A stretch of DNA of 64,000 nt from Marsupella aquatica (Eukaryota > Marchantiophyta), in contig OZ316892.1 of NCBI GenBank assembly GCA_973895155.1, positions 21,080,001 to 21,144,000 on the forward strand, read 5' to 3'. The notes beneath the pieces are model-generated. The model was not told the origin of the DNA, made no database searches, and saw only the letters and a list, made by a program, of their open reading frames with translations. Positions 47,007 through 59,015 of the stretch are shown piece by piece. A program made the position numbers and the translations under genes. Within the stretch, counting starts at the first letter, position 1. Every line of letters begins with the position of its first letter.

Positions 47007-50000
47007 ATGATGACGGAGTCAGCCCGTTCGTTCCACATGCGAGCCACATTATCTTTTTCTGACGACGAAGATGTTGAGAGTGATCATGTGCATGAGGACG
47101 AGGATGTGGACGAGGATGTGAATGAGTACCATGATGCACATGATGACGATTTTGATGAAGATGTAGAGGATGATATGGATGCACCTATTCTTGAAGAGGA
47201 TGCTTTTGCGCACCTTGTGGACATCCACTTTGGACCTCATGTACCTGAGGGTGACCCTCCTGTCATGGAACTAGACGAAGATGATTGGGACCAATTGGAA
47301 ACTGAATCCAGGACTCCGCTATTCCAGGGTTCCCCGACCTCACGGTACATTTCTCTGAGGTGCTATTATAGTTTTTCTACTGTAATGTTGCTTAAGGGTG
47401 TGCATAAACCCTAAGTCCCCAATTGGACCATCCTCAATGGCATGCCTTAAACTAATTAAAAAGCTGGTTTCTTTGTGGTTTTCAATGCAAATGCAGGTTG
47501 GGAGCCACACTCTTGATGTTGAATTTACAGGGGGTTTTCAATGGATCAGATGTCCATACAGATGCACTCTTTGCGTTGTTCCACAACAAACTCTTGCCTC
47601 AACCTAACAACCTTCCAGGAAGTGTGCGGGAGACTAAGAAGTTGTTATCATCTATCGGACTGGCGTTAGAGACTATACATATGTGCCCTCATGGGTGCAT
47701 CTTGTATAGAGGACCGTACTTGGACCTCACCCATTGCCCAATTGAGCGATGTGGCCTTCCACGGTATCGTCCTGATACCATTGGAGACAAGATTGCTGAG
47801 AAGGTAATGACATCCTCTCTGTACCACATCTGTATTTTAGTAATTTTTGACGTACTTTATGGCGTTTTGTGTCCCTTAACGTTGCCCTCGTGAGTAGTAC
47901 GTCTTTCAACTAGAAGTAAATAACCCTAACGTCTCCCTTGTGATTTTTACGTCTTTCCATACGACGTTTTTTAGTCCAACGTCGATTTTTGCAACGTAAA
48001 AGTTTAGAGAACGTAGATCTGCTCAACATGAAACTATAACGTCGTTCTGGACAACGTTCACTTTTAGGATACGTAGTTATGTTCAATACAGAAGTAATAC
48101 GTCGTATTGAACATCGTAAAGATTTTTGGAACGTAGTTATCGTCAACGTATTTGTGATGTTAACGACGAAATGCCGCCTCATGGTTGTTGTACATTCAGG
48201 TACTGAGGTATTTTCCAATCACACCCCAATTGCAGCATCTATACCGGCGAAGACACCTATCCTCCCTACAGACTTGGCATGCCGAGACCAAATCCCTAGC
48301 AGGGATAATGCGGTATCACCAAGATAGTCCAGCATGGAAGCACATTGATGCCACATGGCCAGATTTTGCTGCAGAGCCACGGAACGTTCGGTTGGGGTTG
48401 TCCATAGATGGGGTAAACCCATACAAGCAGCGACGGAAACCAAAGTCCATTTGGCCAGTTCTTTTGATAAATCAGAACATCCCTCCATGGTTGGCGATGA
48501 AAAAAGGTCATGTTCTCCTCCTAGCTATCATTCCCGGTCCCGAGGCTTGCAAGAATCCAGATGTTTGCTTGGCCCCAGCTTATGAAGAGCTACATGACTT
48601 GTGGGAAATTGGGGCTCCAACAACAGATGTCACCCGTGCACCGGACAATGGGAGGACATTCAACATGAGAGTCATGATCACCCATTGCACCACTGATGGG
48701 CCCGGTAATTCAAAAACCTTACAAAATGTGATTATATTGTGCTAAATGACTTTATGTCTTCATTTGGCTTCTTTTATTGTGGGAATATGATGGGGTTTCT
48801 TTGGCAGGCATGGGCACAATATCAGGCTTGAAGGTGGCTGGGTACTCAGGTTGCCCTTCATGTGGCCCTGAGTTGCATGGGAGGTACTCAGTACTATTGC
48901 ACAAAACCACATATGAGGGCAGCAGGATGAGATTGTCAATGGATGACCCCATGCGATGTAACACAAGACATTGGGCACAGACTGAGTTAAGACCATGTCC
49001 TAATGCGCCTTCAGCAGAAGCTCAAATTCAAATGGCAGAGATGGTGGAGGCTAAGCTGCTGAAACCCAAAGATTGTGGAGTAAACCGACGCTCAGCATTG
49101 TGGGACTTGCCTTATTGGAGGGTAGGTACAATACACCTATCAAATGTTGTGTATAGATTTTTTCATCAACTCTCATAATGCTAGAGTTTTTCACTTGATT
49201 ACCATGTTGTGCAAGCAGATGCTAAAGATCCGGTGGCTACTGGACTCCATGCACATTGAAGTGAATGTCGCAAAGAATTTGGTGAAGCACATGTATGGTG
49301 AGAATGATACTCGTGGAGTTCGTGTGGATGCAAAGAATGTAGGAGTTGTGAAGAGCTGTTGGATATCAGGTACATGATAAAACATCGATCAACCCTTAAT
49401 TTGTAAGAAGTTGCCCGGATTTGCCTGAAACCCCAAACCCTAACAAGTTGATTCTCTTTAATTATTGGACAGCACGTACTGGGGTGACACCACCAGCCCC
49501 TTGGATTTTGCCTCGAGACATTCTAAAGGATGTGAATGGGATGATTTGTGAGATGAAGTTCCCGAGCCATTACGGAGCTGGATTCCATGGGTGCACAACG
49601 AGGAATGAGTACATCCCCCCGATAGGGTTGAAGTCCCACGATTATCACAAGTTGATACAGCATGTGCTCCCTGCAGTGTTGCGTTGTTGCGATGATTCTA
49701 GAGAGCGCCACCTACTCCGACTCACAGTGTACAAGTTGTGCTCCATTTTCAGGTTGGAAATATCTTACTCGTGGATTTTGTGGTGTTATGGGACCATAAA
49801 TTTATGGTGTCTCAAACGACATTCTAGAGAGGATACGTAGTCTCTTAATACTTTACGTCATCTATAACTAGGTAATGTAAAAATACGACTCCACATACGA
49901 CGTATTCAAGGTCGTATAAGTCACCCCTCTTCAGGAACATCCTGCAAAGCGACGTTTGTAGGAATCTTAGTAGAGGGAATGTTAGTAGGCATTGAATTGG

Positions 50001-51215
50001 TAACCATCTTAGCCCACTTTCAGATTGGGCGGTGATATTTATTCCTGTCATGTTTTTGAGTGCCTCATAGGTGGGTATGTGCCAAGGAGATCAAGGAGTC
50101 AGAGATTCCTTTGATGAGGGAGAGGACGGCGCAAGTGATGTGCAATTTGGAGCGAGTGTTCCCCCCAGCACAGTTTGACATGCAAATGCATTTGCTATGT
50201 CACCTGGTGGATGAAGTTGCCATTGCAGGCCCAGTCCATGCCCGATGGATGTATTGGGTTGAGCGATATATGAAGGTGCTCAAGGGTTGGGTGCGTCAAC
50301 CCGCTCGACCTGAGGGAAGTATGGCAACAGGGTTCATTATGTCAGAGTGTCTTTTCTATTCCGGGGGGGTGATAGGGAGTTTGGATAGCAAAGCTCCCAC
50401 AACTTGGGAAGAGGCACAAGATGATGACAATGGTGGGCTGCGATTGATGGGTGCGGCCAAGAAGCGATCATTGGATGATGACATCTTTCGTCGACAGATC
50501 CATAATTATGTGTTGGGGAATCGACCGGAGATGTCTGATTGGAGGGAGATGTATAGGTATGGTACTCTAAAATTTTAATCGATTGTGAATTGGATTTGAG
50601 AAGGCTGCAAATCTCTAACAATCTTGTGACAACGTATTTGGCAGTGCATGGTTGGAGCTTCAAGTGGGAGTTGCGCAAGCAGGTCGTGGCATTGCATCAT
50701 TTCGTGTCTGGGCTTTGGAGCGCATGGAGAGGCTCTTGGCTGTGCATGGGTCTACATCCATTCCCATTGATGTACAAAACATCATTAGAGGGCCAGGGAT
50801 GCGGGCCACAACTCATACACACATGTATGAGTCAGGGCATCACTTTCGGACTTGGAGGACAGACCATATGAAGAAGAGTACTTGTAACTCTGGAATCTTC
50901 ATGATGACTGATGTAGATGATGTAGAGGTTCCTTATTGTGGGACAGTTGTGGACATTTTAGATGTTCATTTTGGGTCATTTGTCACCACTGTACTAGAGG
51001 TGAGGTGGCACAAGTCGATCATGTCACCCCCAGCGAGAGCTACGATGGTTGCGGATGAGTGTGGTTTTTATCGTGTGGACACAACCCGAGTTGCACCCAC
51101 AGGGACTGAGTTTAGTGACACCATAGTTTTTCCTAGCCAGGTGGATCAGTGCATTATGGTTCCGATGCAGACCATGAGAGGATGGTCCATTGTCATACTA
51201 ATTTTCCCTCGGTGA
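47007..51215 (+). CDS. TNP2-type CACTA transposase, eight exons
   Basis: Exons: 47007-47344, 47497-47803, 48200-48704, 48808-49121, 49219-49369, 49473-49752, 50071-50556 and 50645-51215. All junctions are GT-AG and the phases agree, giving ~983 residues. The N-terminus is very acidic (Asp/Glu runs). Hallmarks of the Transposase_21 family are RNVRLGLSIDGVNPYKQ, SIWPVLLINQNIPPWL, IPGPEACKNPDVCLAPAYEELHDLW, GYSGCPSCG, and the C-terminal HLVDEVAIAGPVHARWMYWVERYMK...RPEGSMA block (DUF4218-like). The catalytic D is in the SIDG block; later acidic residues could not be paired with certainty. No premature stops are seen with this exon model, so it may be functional. The last exon end is less certain. 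The associated zinc finger normally at the N-terminus is on the upstream SET chimera instead. Confidence 0.8.
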
Positions 51216-51896
51216 AGGAAGGGCTTCATGGCATCAGTCCTTGCAGACGATGCGGACTGACACTATCCTTCACACCCTCCATTTATATGTATTGGCTATG
51301 CCCACCTTCCACATATATATTGACATATGTTTCGACGTTTGAGATCTGGCAAACTGGAGGGAGAGTTGTGCAAAGTTTCTTCTTTCCTCACTTTATAGCT
51401 AAGAACACATTAAAAAGCATTAAACCTCGGCCTTCGAACAACCTTCAATGGGTCCTAGCACGTAAACCCTTATCACGTAGGCCAATTGACACTTCGAACT
51501 TATTAACGTCAACCTCAACGTCATTAGACAATCAAAGGTCCCTTATACCCATAATGAAGACGTTAATCTATAGTTACGTCGTAGATACGTTGTACAAACG
51601 ATGTATACATAGTACGTCCTTGGTTTACCTTGTAGTAGACGACGTAGATTGTGTTACCGTGTCTTAAACGACGTAAATGTTTATTTAACCATTCTTCTGA
51701 TGACGTTCAAAGTTTCAATCGACGTTACTCACAAAACACATTACAAATATAAATTGCCTGGGAGGGACTTTTTATTCATGCGCTCAGAAACATACAACGT
51801 GCACATAAGGCATGAGTCTGACTCCAGTCTAAACTGATTCCAATCCTAGGCAAATGATGCTCCTCCGTCTCCAGCTGACCTTGGCACTAGTGTAGC

Positions 51897-52457
51897 TTAA
51901 GGGGTCCCTTCACCAGACCAGTAGTACTCCTCATCTGCCTTCCTCTTTTTGTACGAATCACGCCTATTGCTGGCGTTCCATTTCTTGCGGACCACTGCTT
52001 CACCAACCTTCAGCCTTTCAGCCTCAATCTCAGCTGCACAGCTTTCCTTGTAGTCATACATCACAATATCAAGTTCAGTCGGTGACAACTGACATTTAGC
52101 CAACTTTGGTGGACAAGCCTCACCATCATCATCCTTGGGCGTATTGTCCAGCATCAAATCGTCCCCTGGATGCAGCAAAAACTCTTCTGGGTCCAACTCC
52201 TTATTGCCCAGAATGGAGTACTGTACCCAACAAATCGAGATGAAATGCACGGACTCTGCAAAGTGCTCGATCAATCCAAGATAGTCACTGAAGTGCTCTG
52301 TGACTTGTTTCCAGGTATTGGCAAGCAAGTATTCCGTCTTTGAGTTACAAAACTTGTCTATCACACCTCCACGACAAAAAAAGCCACGAACAGTCTTGTC
52401 TTCTTCACCTAGCGGAAGAAAACAACAGTGGACATCCTTGAATATCTTACGTACCAT
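51897..52457 (-). CDS. Unknown CACTA-borne protein
   Basis: A 187-codon minus-strand frame from ATG 52457 (MVRKIFKDVHCCFLPLGEEDKTV). The middle (TWKQVTEHFSDYLGLIEHFAESVHFISICW) looks alpha-helical. The C-terminal third is rich in Lys/Arg/Glu and ends EEYYWSGEGTP. No domain is recognised. It occupies the right end of the CACTA element, convergent with TNP2, where some CACTA elements carry captured or accessory genes. Upstream exons are possible because the ATG is not preceded by a clear leader. Confidence 0.4.
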   Translation of the reverse strand: MVRKIFKDVHCCFLPLGEEDKTVRGFFCRGGVIDKFCNSKTEYLLANTWKQVTEHFSDYLGLIEHFAESVHFISICWVQYSILGNKELDPEEFLLHPGDDLMLDNTPKDDDGEACPPKLAKCQLSPTELDIVMYDYKESCAAEIEAERLKVGEAVVRKKWNASNRRDSYKKRKADEEYYWSGEGTP

Positions 52458-52990
52458 AGCTAAAGACTTTCAATCTCACTCTGCAAATTCTGTGCACTAT
52501 CATACCCGTAGGACATCTGAAATCACGAATGACCTGTGCAGTGAGGTCCCAGTAGCCTTGCCCCAAAAACTCCCGCAAAAAACCTTACGCATGCCAATTG
52601 GATTCCATTAACGTCGTTTCCCACATTGGTCATATACGTCTAACCTCGCCCAACATCCATTATACGTTGTCATAGCATAGTATCCGTTATAGCCACGTCT
52701 GAAACGACGTACATCTATACGTCGACCCAACCCTATTTTGCTACACCGTTCGGGACGACGTCTACATGTTTGCCTCGTTATAAAAGACGTAAATAGCCCT
52801 ATTGGGAGATACGTTAAATTAAAGACCCTCTAGACGACGTAAAATGGGAAGGAAAGTCAAATGGGTAAACCCATTTTGGGTTACGACGTAGAGGGAGATG
52901 TACTGGGGAGTAACGTCGTGTCACATGACGCGAAAGGAAGTCACGACGTAGTGAAATGTAGTTGTGAGAGAGATCTAAGTTTTTGTCATT

Positions 52991-53611
52991 TTGGATTTTG
53001 TGAAGAAAGTTGGCAACATTCGTGTTCGACGGTTTTTTGGAGAAGGGACCAGAGTTTGTTTTCTTGACGGTTTGAGCTCTACGGCAAAGGAGGCATCGCA
53101 TGCTGTAGCTCTGCTTATAGATCGGGATGAGCTGTTTGTTTTGGTAGCTGATTTGTTACCAAGTGTGTACCGTGTGCGACGGGACGAGCAAAAGAAGCAT
53201 TCTGATTTTCTGACCGGCTATGGAGTCCTCTTTTGCCTGATCGGGGTTTCTTGTCGTGGAAATCGACTCGGAGGGAGAAGCGTCAAGTATTTTGACTCAA
53301 CGGAGAGATTGAGGCAAGACGATTGTTTTGAGTCCGGGATTGGCTCTTTGATGCCAAGAGGAAGGCTAAGCAAAATCAATTACCTTGTTGGACTTGGTGA
53401 CGGCACCAAGTGCAATTCATCAACATTCGTTGTTGACAAGGTACCATTTTTTCTCTTTGAAAAACTGATTCAAAATTGGCTATGGCAATTGAGAGAAATC
53501 TGTCATCTTTACCAATTTTTTTCTCTCTTGTTCTTTCCTCGTTTTGGGTGCTTCTTATACCGATCTTCACCGCCTCGAAGTCTAGTTTCCAAATCTGAAA
53601 TCAGATCTTGA
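52991..53611 (+). other. Open frame in the Copia leader, unknown
   Basis: About 150 codons of protein-like sequence (VGNIRVRRFFGEGTRVCFLDG ... NYLVGLGDGTKCNSSTFVVDK) in the ~1.2-kb leader between the CACTA insertion point and gag. After VVDK the sequence is GTACCATTTTTTC, which could be a splice donor, and the downstream frame loses protein character. This may be a host exon captured by the retrotransposon or a leader ORF; no family is recognised. Confidence 0.3.
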
Positions 53612-54165
53612 TTTCGTCAAAACCCGAGTGAGATATCTTGCGTTTGGTGTCGAGGGGTACATTCTGCCGTGTGTATTTTCTGCGCGCGTGACCAGATTTC
53701 GACAACGAAGGGTGGTAGGGGGTTTTGGGGGTTCGAGGACACGTGTCAGCCCCTCGATTGTTCTTCCAAAATTCCCATAGGGCCTGTACAAGGGTCATAG
53801 AATATTCCAAAAAACCAGAGAGCTATTTTTTGACCGTCCAACAAAGATTTCATCCGCCGAACGGTAATTTTTTTGGTTCTTTTTTGGCGAGGTCGTAGCC
53901 ATTGAAGTTGGCAACGCGATGCACCGATCACATCACAATTCCGATGACGGGTTGTACTTCATATTTTGGTTATTCCTTGAGGTGGTCAAAACGGGGGAGT
54001 TTCCCAAGGTTTTACCCACCTCGATCAAAATTTGAATAACTTTTCCGTCAAATTTTGATTTTGATTTTCAGTATTGGACTCCTAGCTTTGTGGGCTACGC
54101 GGCGGTGTTGAATTTTGAGTTTTTAGAGAAGTTGTGAAAAACGACATTTTTTGTGATTTTCTCAT

Positions 54166-57100
54166 ATGAGTGATTCGGAGGAGTTTTTTGAAGACGTGGA
54201 ACTTGAAGCACGAGGATCACCACGGCGGTTTGAGGGACAGAGAGAGGAGCAAGAGGAAGAGCACGAGACACCGATACCATCACCGGTGCGGCGTGTGGTG
54301 GAGGAAGCAGTACTACTACCGGAGCTCACGGTAGTGCCAAAGAAGAAGATGGGGACTTTCAAGCTTGGGGGACCCAAGTATGAAGTGACAAAGTATGATG
54401 GGCGCTCTGACTACTTGCTATGGGAGAAGCAGGTGAAGGGAGTGCTCTATACGTCAGGGATGGGCCAACTGCTAAGCCCTCATGAAGACGATGTTGATGA
54501 GAAACAATGGGACCGCATGTAGGAGCAAGGAGTGTGGTGTGTTACACTCTATCTCATGCCTCCCATCATCAAGCAGTTGGGTGCACATAAGGCGGGACAT
54601 AAGGATTGCATGTCCTTGTTTGCGGAATTGCAGAGCAAGTATCACCGCAAGGAGTTGTCAAACCGGCTATACACTTCCTACAAACTGATGAGTTTCAGGA
54701 TGAAGGAATCCGGTACGAAGTTGCAAGACCATGTGGATGCTTTCAACGACATGGTCGTTGACTTGGAAAACCTTGGGGAGACTTTGAATGATGAGACGAA
54801 GGCTCTGCAGCTTCTTAGTTCATTGCCTCCATCTTACCAGTCCCTATCACGAGTGTTGTTGCATCGTGATAGGGATATCATTTCATACAATGACGTGGTA
54901 AGTTCTCTGCTTAGTGATGATCTTCAGCAGAAGATGCACATCACGTCACAGCCTTCATCATTTGGTGTTGCCCTCAATGTTAACCGTGGGAGGAGTATGC
55001 AGCGACCAACTGGGGACTGTAGAACCTAGTTTAGATCTAAATCCAGATCTAAGTCCAGGGGTAAATCCCCTCAGAGGAGGCAGGTGACATGTTGGAAGTG
55101 CAACCAAGTTGGACACTTCAAGCGAGACTGTAAGGGAAAGGCAGCGGAAACTTCATCGGCAAATGTGGCTAGGGCTGATGGAGAAGCTGATTTGCTCAAT
55201 GATGAGTATGTTTTATGAAGTCGGGGGTATGCCCTGTGCACGTCATCCAGGAGAGCAGATGATGTATGGATTCTTGATTGTGCTTACTCTTTTTATATTT
55301 GTTACATTCGTGAGTTTTTCAGTTCTTACTCTATTTCAAACGGTTCAGTTCTGATGGGAAATGATCACTCCTATCAAATTGAGGGTATTGGGTCTGTGAA
55401 GATTCAAATATTTGATGGCGTTGTGCGCACAGTGTCCGGAGTCAGGTATGTACCTGGCATGCATAAGAATCTGATTTCACTCGGTGTGTTGGATTCAAAT
55501 GGTCATCAATGAAGCGTTATTGATGGTGAACTTCAAGTCAGATCGGGAGAGACAATGATTTTGAAGGGGAGCAGACAAAAAAAATTGTATGTGTTACAGA
55601 GAAATATTGTATGTGGAGAGGCCAATGTAACCAAGTCTCACGAGGAGATGACTCAACTGTGGCATTCACGGCTAGGCCACATGAGTGAGAAGGGTTTGGC
55701 TATCTTACGGAAGAATGGACTCATTTCTAATTTGCAATCTTGTAAATTAGAGTTATGTGAGCATTGCATTCTTGGAAAGCAGCTTTTGGTGTTGGAACTC
55801 ATCGTTCCAAAGCGGTTCTTGAGTACATACATAGTGACGTGTGGGGTCCATCCTCGACTCCCTCACACTCTGGAAAGTTGTACTATGTATCATTTATTGA
55901 CGATTACTCAAGATTTGTGTGGATTTATTTCATGACGCTGATGTCTTGTCCATTTTTAAGAAGTGGAAGGCCCAGGTGGAGAATCAGACTGGAAACATGG
56001 TCAAGTGTTTGGATACAAGGGTGAAGAGTCCGAGGTCAGACAATGACGGGGAGTACACTTCAATGGAATTTGAAGAGTACTGTTTAGAACAGGGGATAAC
56101 TCACCATCTCACCACAGTTTATACTCTGCAGCATAATGGTGTCGTTGAGAGGCTCAATCGGACACTGTTGGAGCGGTCACGGAGTATGTTGAGCCAATCA
56201 GGTTTACCACAAGAATTTTGGGCAGAAGCTGTCAATACCGTAGCTTATTTGGTAAATCTTTCTCCTTCTAGTGCTATCAATTTCAAAACGCCGTTTGAGA
56301 TGCACTATAAGCGGCAAGCAGACTATCATGGCTTGGTAGTTTTTGGAAGTGATGCATATGCTCTCACACTGAAGCATAATAGGACCAAGTTGGATCCTAC
56401 CTCCAAGAAATGTGTTTTTCTTGGGTACCAGAGTGGTGTGAAAGCCTATAGGCTATGGGATCCTATTGCCTGTAAGCTCGTTGTCAGTAGAGATGTTTCC
56501 TTCAATGAATCTAGATTATTGAAGGAGGGGGAGAATACTCAGGTCTCCCATACTGACAAAGAAAAATCTCCTATCCCGGATCTCGTTGAGGGGGAGATTG
56601 GTTATGAGGTGCATGACTGGAGAGAAGAAGTTGCTCCAATTATGGAGCTGGTTCTTGTGCCAGAGGAACCAGAGGAGTTTGTTGATGCTGGTGAGCAGCA
56701 AGTGGATGCTGGTGAGCTTCAAATTGTACCAGCACACGCAGATCAACCAGAGTCATCGGCTATAAGAGCATCTGGTCGCACTGTACGCACTCCATGAAGG
56801 TATGGACAGTGGGTTGATTCATCTCAGTTGCAAGAGGAGGATCGATTTTGTTACTGACGATGAGGGTGATGCGTTGATTTTGGAAGAAGGTGAACCTTCT
56901 TCATTTCATGAAGCAAGTGCTTCAAAGGAGAAGCAGGAGTGGACTGCAGCAATGCAAACGGAGATGCAGTCACTGAAGGACAACAAAACTTGGGAGCTTG
57001 TCAAGCTGCCTAAGGGACAGCAAGTGGTGGACAGCAAGTGGGTATACAAGCTGAAGGATCAGTCCATAGGAGGTGGATCGAAGGTCTACAAGGCTAGGTT

Positions 57101-58478
57101 GGTAGCCAAGGGATTCACACAGGAAAAAGGTGTGGATTACAATGAGGTCTTCTCACCAGTTGCTAAGTACTCAACAATACGGCTATTGTGTGTGCTTGTT
57201 GTTATGTTTGGTCTGCTACTAGATCAGATGGATGTTGTCACAGCTTTCCTCTATGGCACCTTGGAAGAGGTGATCTTCATGAGACAGCCGCTAGGTTTTG
57301 TGAAGAAAGGGCAAGAGGATTTGGTTTGCAGATTGCTGAGATCCTTGTACGGGTTGAAGCAGTCACCAAGACAGTGGAATAAGCGGTTTGATGATTGGAT
57401 TCATGCACAAGGCTTTCACAGGAGTGTGTTTGACCCATGTGTGTATCTTAAACCGGTGAAGAATGCTGTCTTAGGGTTCATTGTTTTAGTACTTTATGTG
57501 GATGACATGCTAATTGCAGCCAAGGATAGGTCTGAGATTGTTAAGCTCAAGGCACTGCTTAGTGCAGAGTTTAAGATGAAGGACTTAGGGCCAGCTAAGA
57601 GGATTTTGGGTATGGAGATCACTAGGGACTTGGAGGCTGGCAAGCTATGGTTGACGCAGAGCAGTTATGCGAGGAAGGTAATTGCAAGATTCAACATGGG
57701 GAATAGCAATCCAGTAAGTACCCCGTTGGCTCCACACTTCAAGTTATCATCAGCGTTCTGTCCTACGGATGACACAGAGAAGGGGTTGATGTCAAAGGTT
57801 CCGTATGACAAGGCAGTGGGGAATCTCATGTATTTGATGACTTGCACTAGACCTGATCTTGCCATGGCTATGGGCAAGGTGAGCAAGTACATGTCGAATC
57901 CAGGGAAGGTACACTGGGAAGCAGTGAAGTGGATTATTCGGTATTTGAAGGGTACCGTGGATCATGGTCTATTGTTTGATGCACATGCTGATAATGCTAG
58001 ATCATTGATGGGCTATGTAGATGCTGACTATGCACAGGATCTAGATCGGAGGAGGTCAACAACAGGTTATGTGTTCACACTTGGAGGTGGATGCATAAGT
58101 TGGAGGTCTACTTTGCAGAAGTGTATTGCTCAGTCTACTACAGAAGCGGAGTATGTTGCAGCAGCGGAAGCAGCAAAGAAAGCGACTTGGTTGGATAGAC
58201 TTATCAATGAGATGGGATTACCATAGGGGAATGTGAAGCTCCATTGTGATAGTCAGAGTGCACTCCACCTTGCTGTGAACCAGGTGATGGACAGCAGAGT
58301 GAAGCACATCGACGTTAGGTACCATTTTATCAGGCAGGCTGTGTCTAATAATATGTTTGAGCTAGTCAAGATTGACGGTAAACTCAACCCGGCTGACGCT
58401 TTTACCAAAGTGATTCCTTTAGAGAGTTTTTCTAGACACCGTGATGCGTTGCAGGTTTTGCAATTGCCTCACAAGTAG
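54166..58478 (+). pseudogene. Copia gag-pol, degenerate
   Basis: Starts ATG 54166. Gag includes KYDGRSDYLLWEKQV and FNDMVVDLENLGETL, with the CCHC knuckle CWKCNQVGHFKRDC at ~55091. Protease is very decayed. Integrase has the HSRLGHMS zinc-binding block (~55665) and core pieces FIDDYSRFVW and SDNDGEYTS. RT shows VARLVAKGFTQ-like and QMDVVTAFLYG blocks and the catalytic YVDDM (~57498). RNase H includes DADYAQDLDRRRSTTGYVF and continues to 58478. In-frame stops: TAG 54520 and 55027, TGA 55216, 55510 and 56795, TAG 58224. Frame slips occur near 55790, 55950 and 56850. It cannot make a full polyprotein; any movement would need enzymes from a relative. Confidence 0.92.
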
Positions 58479-58658
58479 GGTTACTTAACATTTGTGTAGA
58501 TACTGAGATATGCTCTTGCTCATTCCTTGTATAGGCTACGACTTAGTTTTGGTCTACTCTCGTATAAAGAGGGAAAAATTGGTTTGGTTTTTCTTTCCAG
58601 AACTTCCCGCTGAGTAGTCATATTGATAGCAGCCTTTACCCTCACCTAGACCAGAGTC

Positions 58659-58669
58659 AAGGGGGAGAT
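58659..58669 (+). promoter_or_regulatory. Polypurine tract
   Basis: AAGGGGGAGAT directly before the 3' LTR; it primes plus-strand synthesis in LTR retrotransposons. Confidence 0.88.
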
Positions 58670-59015
58670 TGTTAGGATTTACTCTTAGGTCTAGAGTTAC
58701 GAATGTACCGTAGTTAAGACTAACCTTAGTCGCAGACTTGGTTAGGTTAGTCATGCTGTGCACACTCGATAACCAAGCGGTGTTTGCTTGGAGAGGTGGA
58801 ACTCAGGCTCATTGTTACGGAGCCAGTTGAGAGATAGGGAGAGCTTGTGCTGTGGATGCTTGGTATGGCCGGTTGGCCTAGAGTGCAGTAAAGGTCTTCG
58901 TGTGTTCCCGTGGACGTAGCCTCATGTGGAGGTGAACCACGTATCTCTCTGTGTCGACTATTGTGCGTTGGATGGTTCATGGGCTTGCCGTTGCGATCGT
59001 TATCTATGCTCAACA
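58670..59015 (+). repeat. 3' LTR of the Copia element
   Basis: 346 bp, TG...CA ends, followed immediately by the second GGGGA target duplication and then by the continuation of the gene b reading frame. Confidence 0.95.

Larger units (their letters stand above)
41915..52966 (+). mobile_element. CACTA-class (EnSpm) DNA transposon with CACAA termini and four genes
   Basis: Ends match as CACAACTACATTT at 41915-41927 and AAATGTAGTTGTG at 52954-52966 (13-bp perfect TIR). They are flanked by a 3-bp target duplication AGA (41912-41914, 52967-52969), the TSD length of the CACTA class. The first five bases are CACAA rather than CACTA. It encodes a TNP2-type transposase (47007-51215), a minus-strand TNP1/Transposase_24-like gene (42663-44827), a zinc-finger/SET chimera (45346-46829) and an unknown minus-strand gene (51897-52457). 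Non-coding parts are filled with ACGTCGT/AACGACGTT-type motifs, probably subterminal transposase-binding repeats. Total length is 11,052 bp. Confidence 0.9.
41386..59015 (+). mobile_element. Ty1/Copia LTR retrotransposon (6.6 kb, itself split by a CACTA insertion)
   Basis: LTRs at 41386-41730 (345 bp) and 58670-59015 (346 bp), both starting TGTTAGG and ending CAACA. They differ by nine substitutions and one indel (~2.6%). A primer-binding site complementary to initiator tRNA-Met follows the 5' LTR, and a polypurine tract precedes the 3' LTR. Gag-pol order is protease, integrase, RT, RNase H, which defines Copia. The element is in the same orientation as gene b. Coding capacity is lost through stops and frame slips. 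An 11.05-kb CACTA element occupies 41915-52966 in its leader. Confidence 0.95.
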
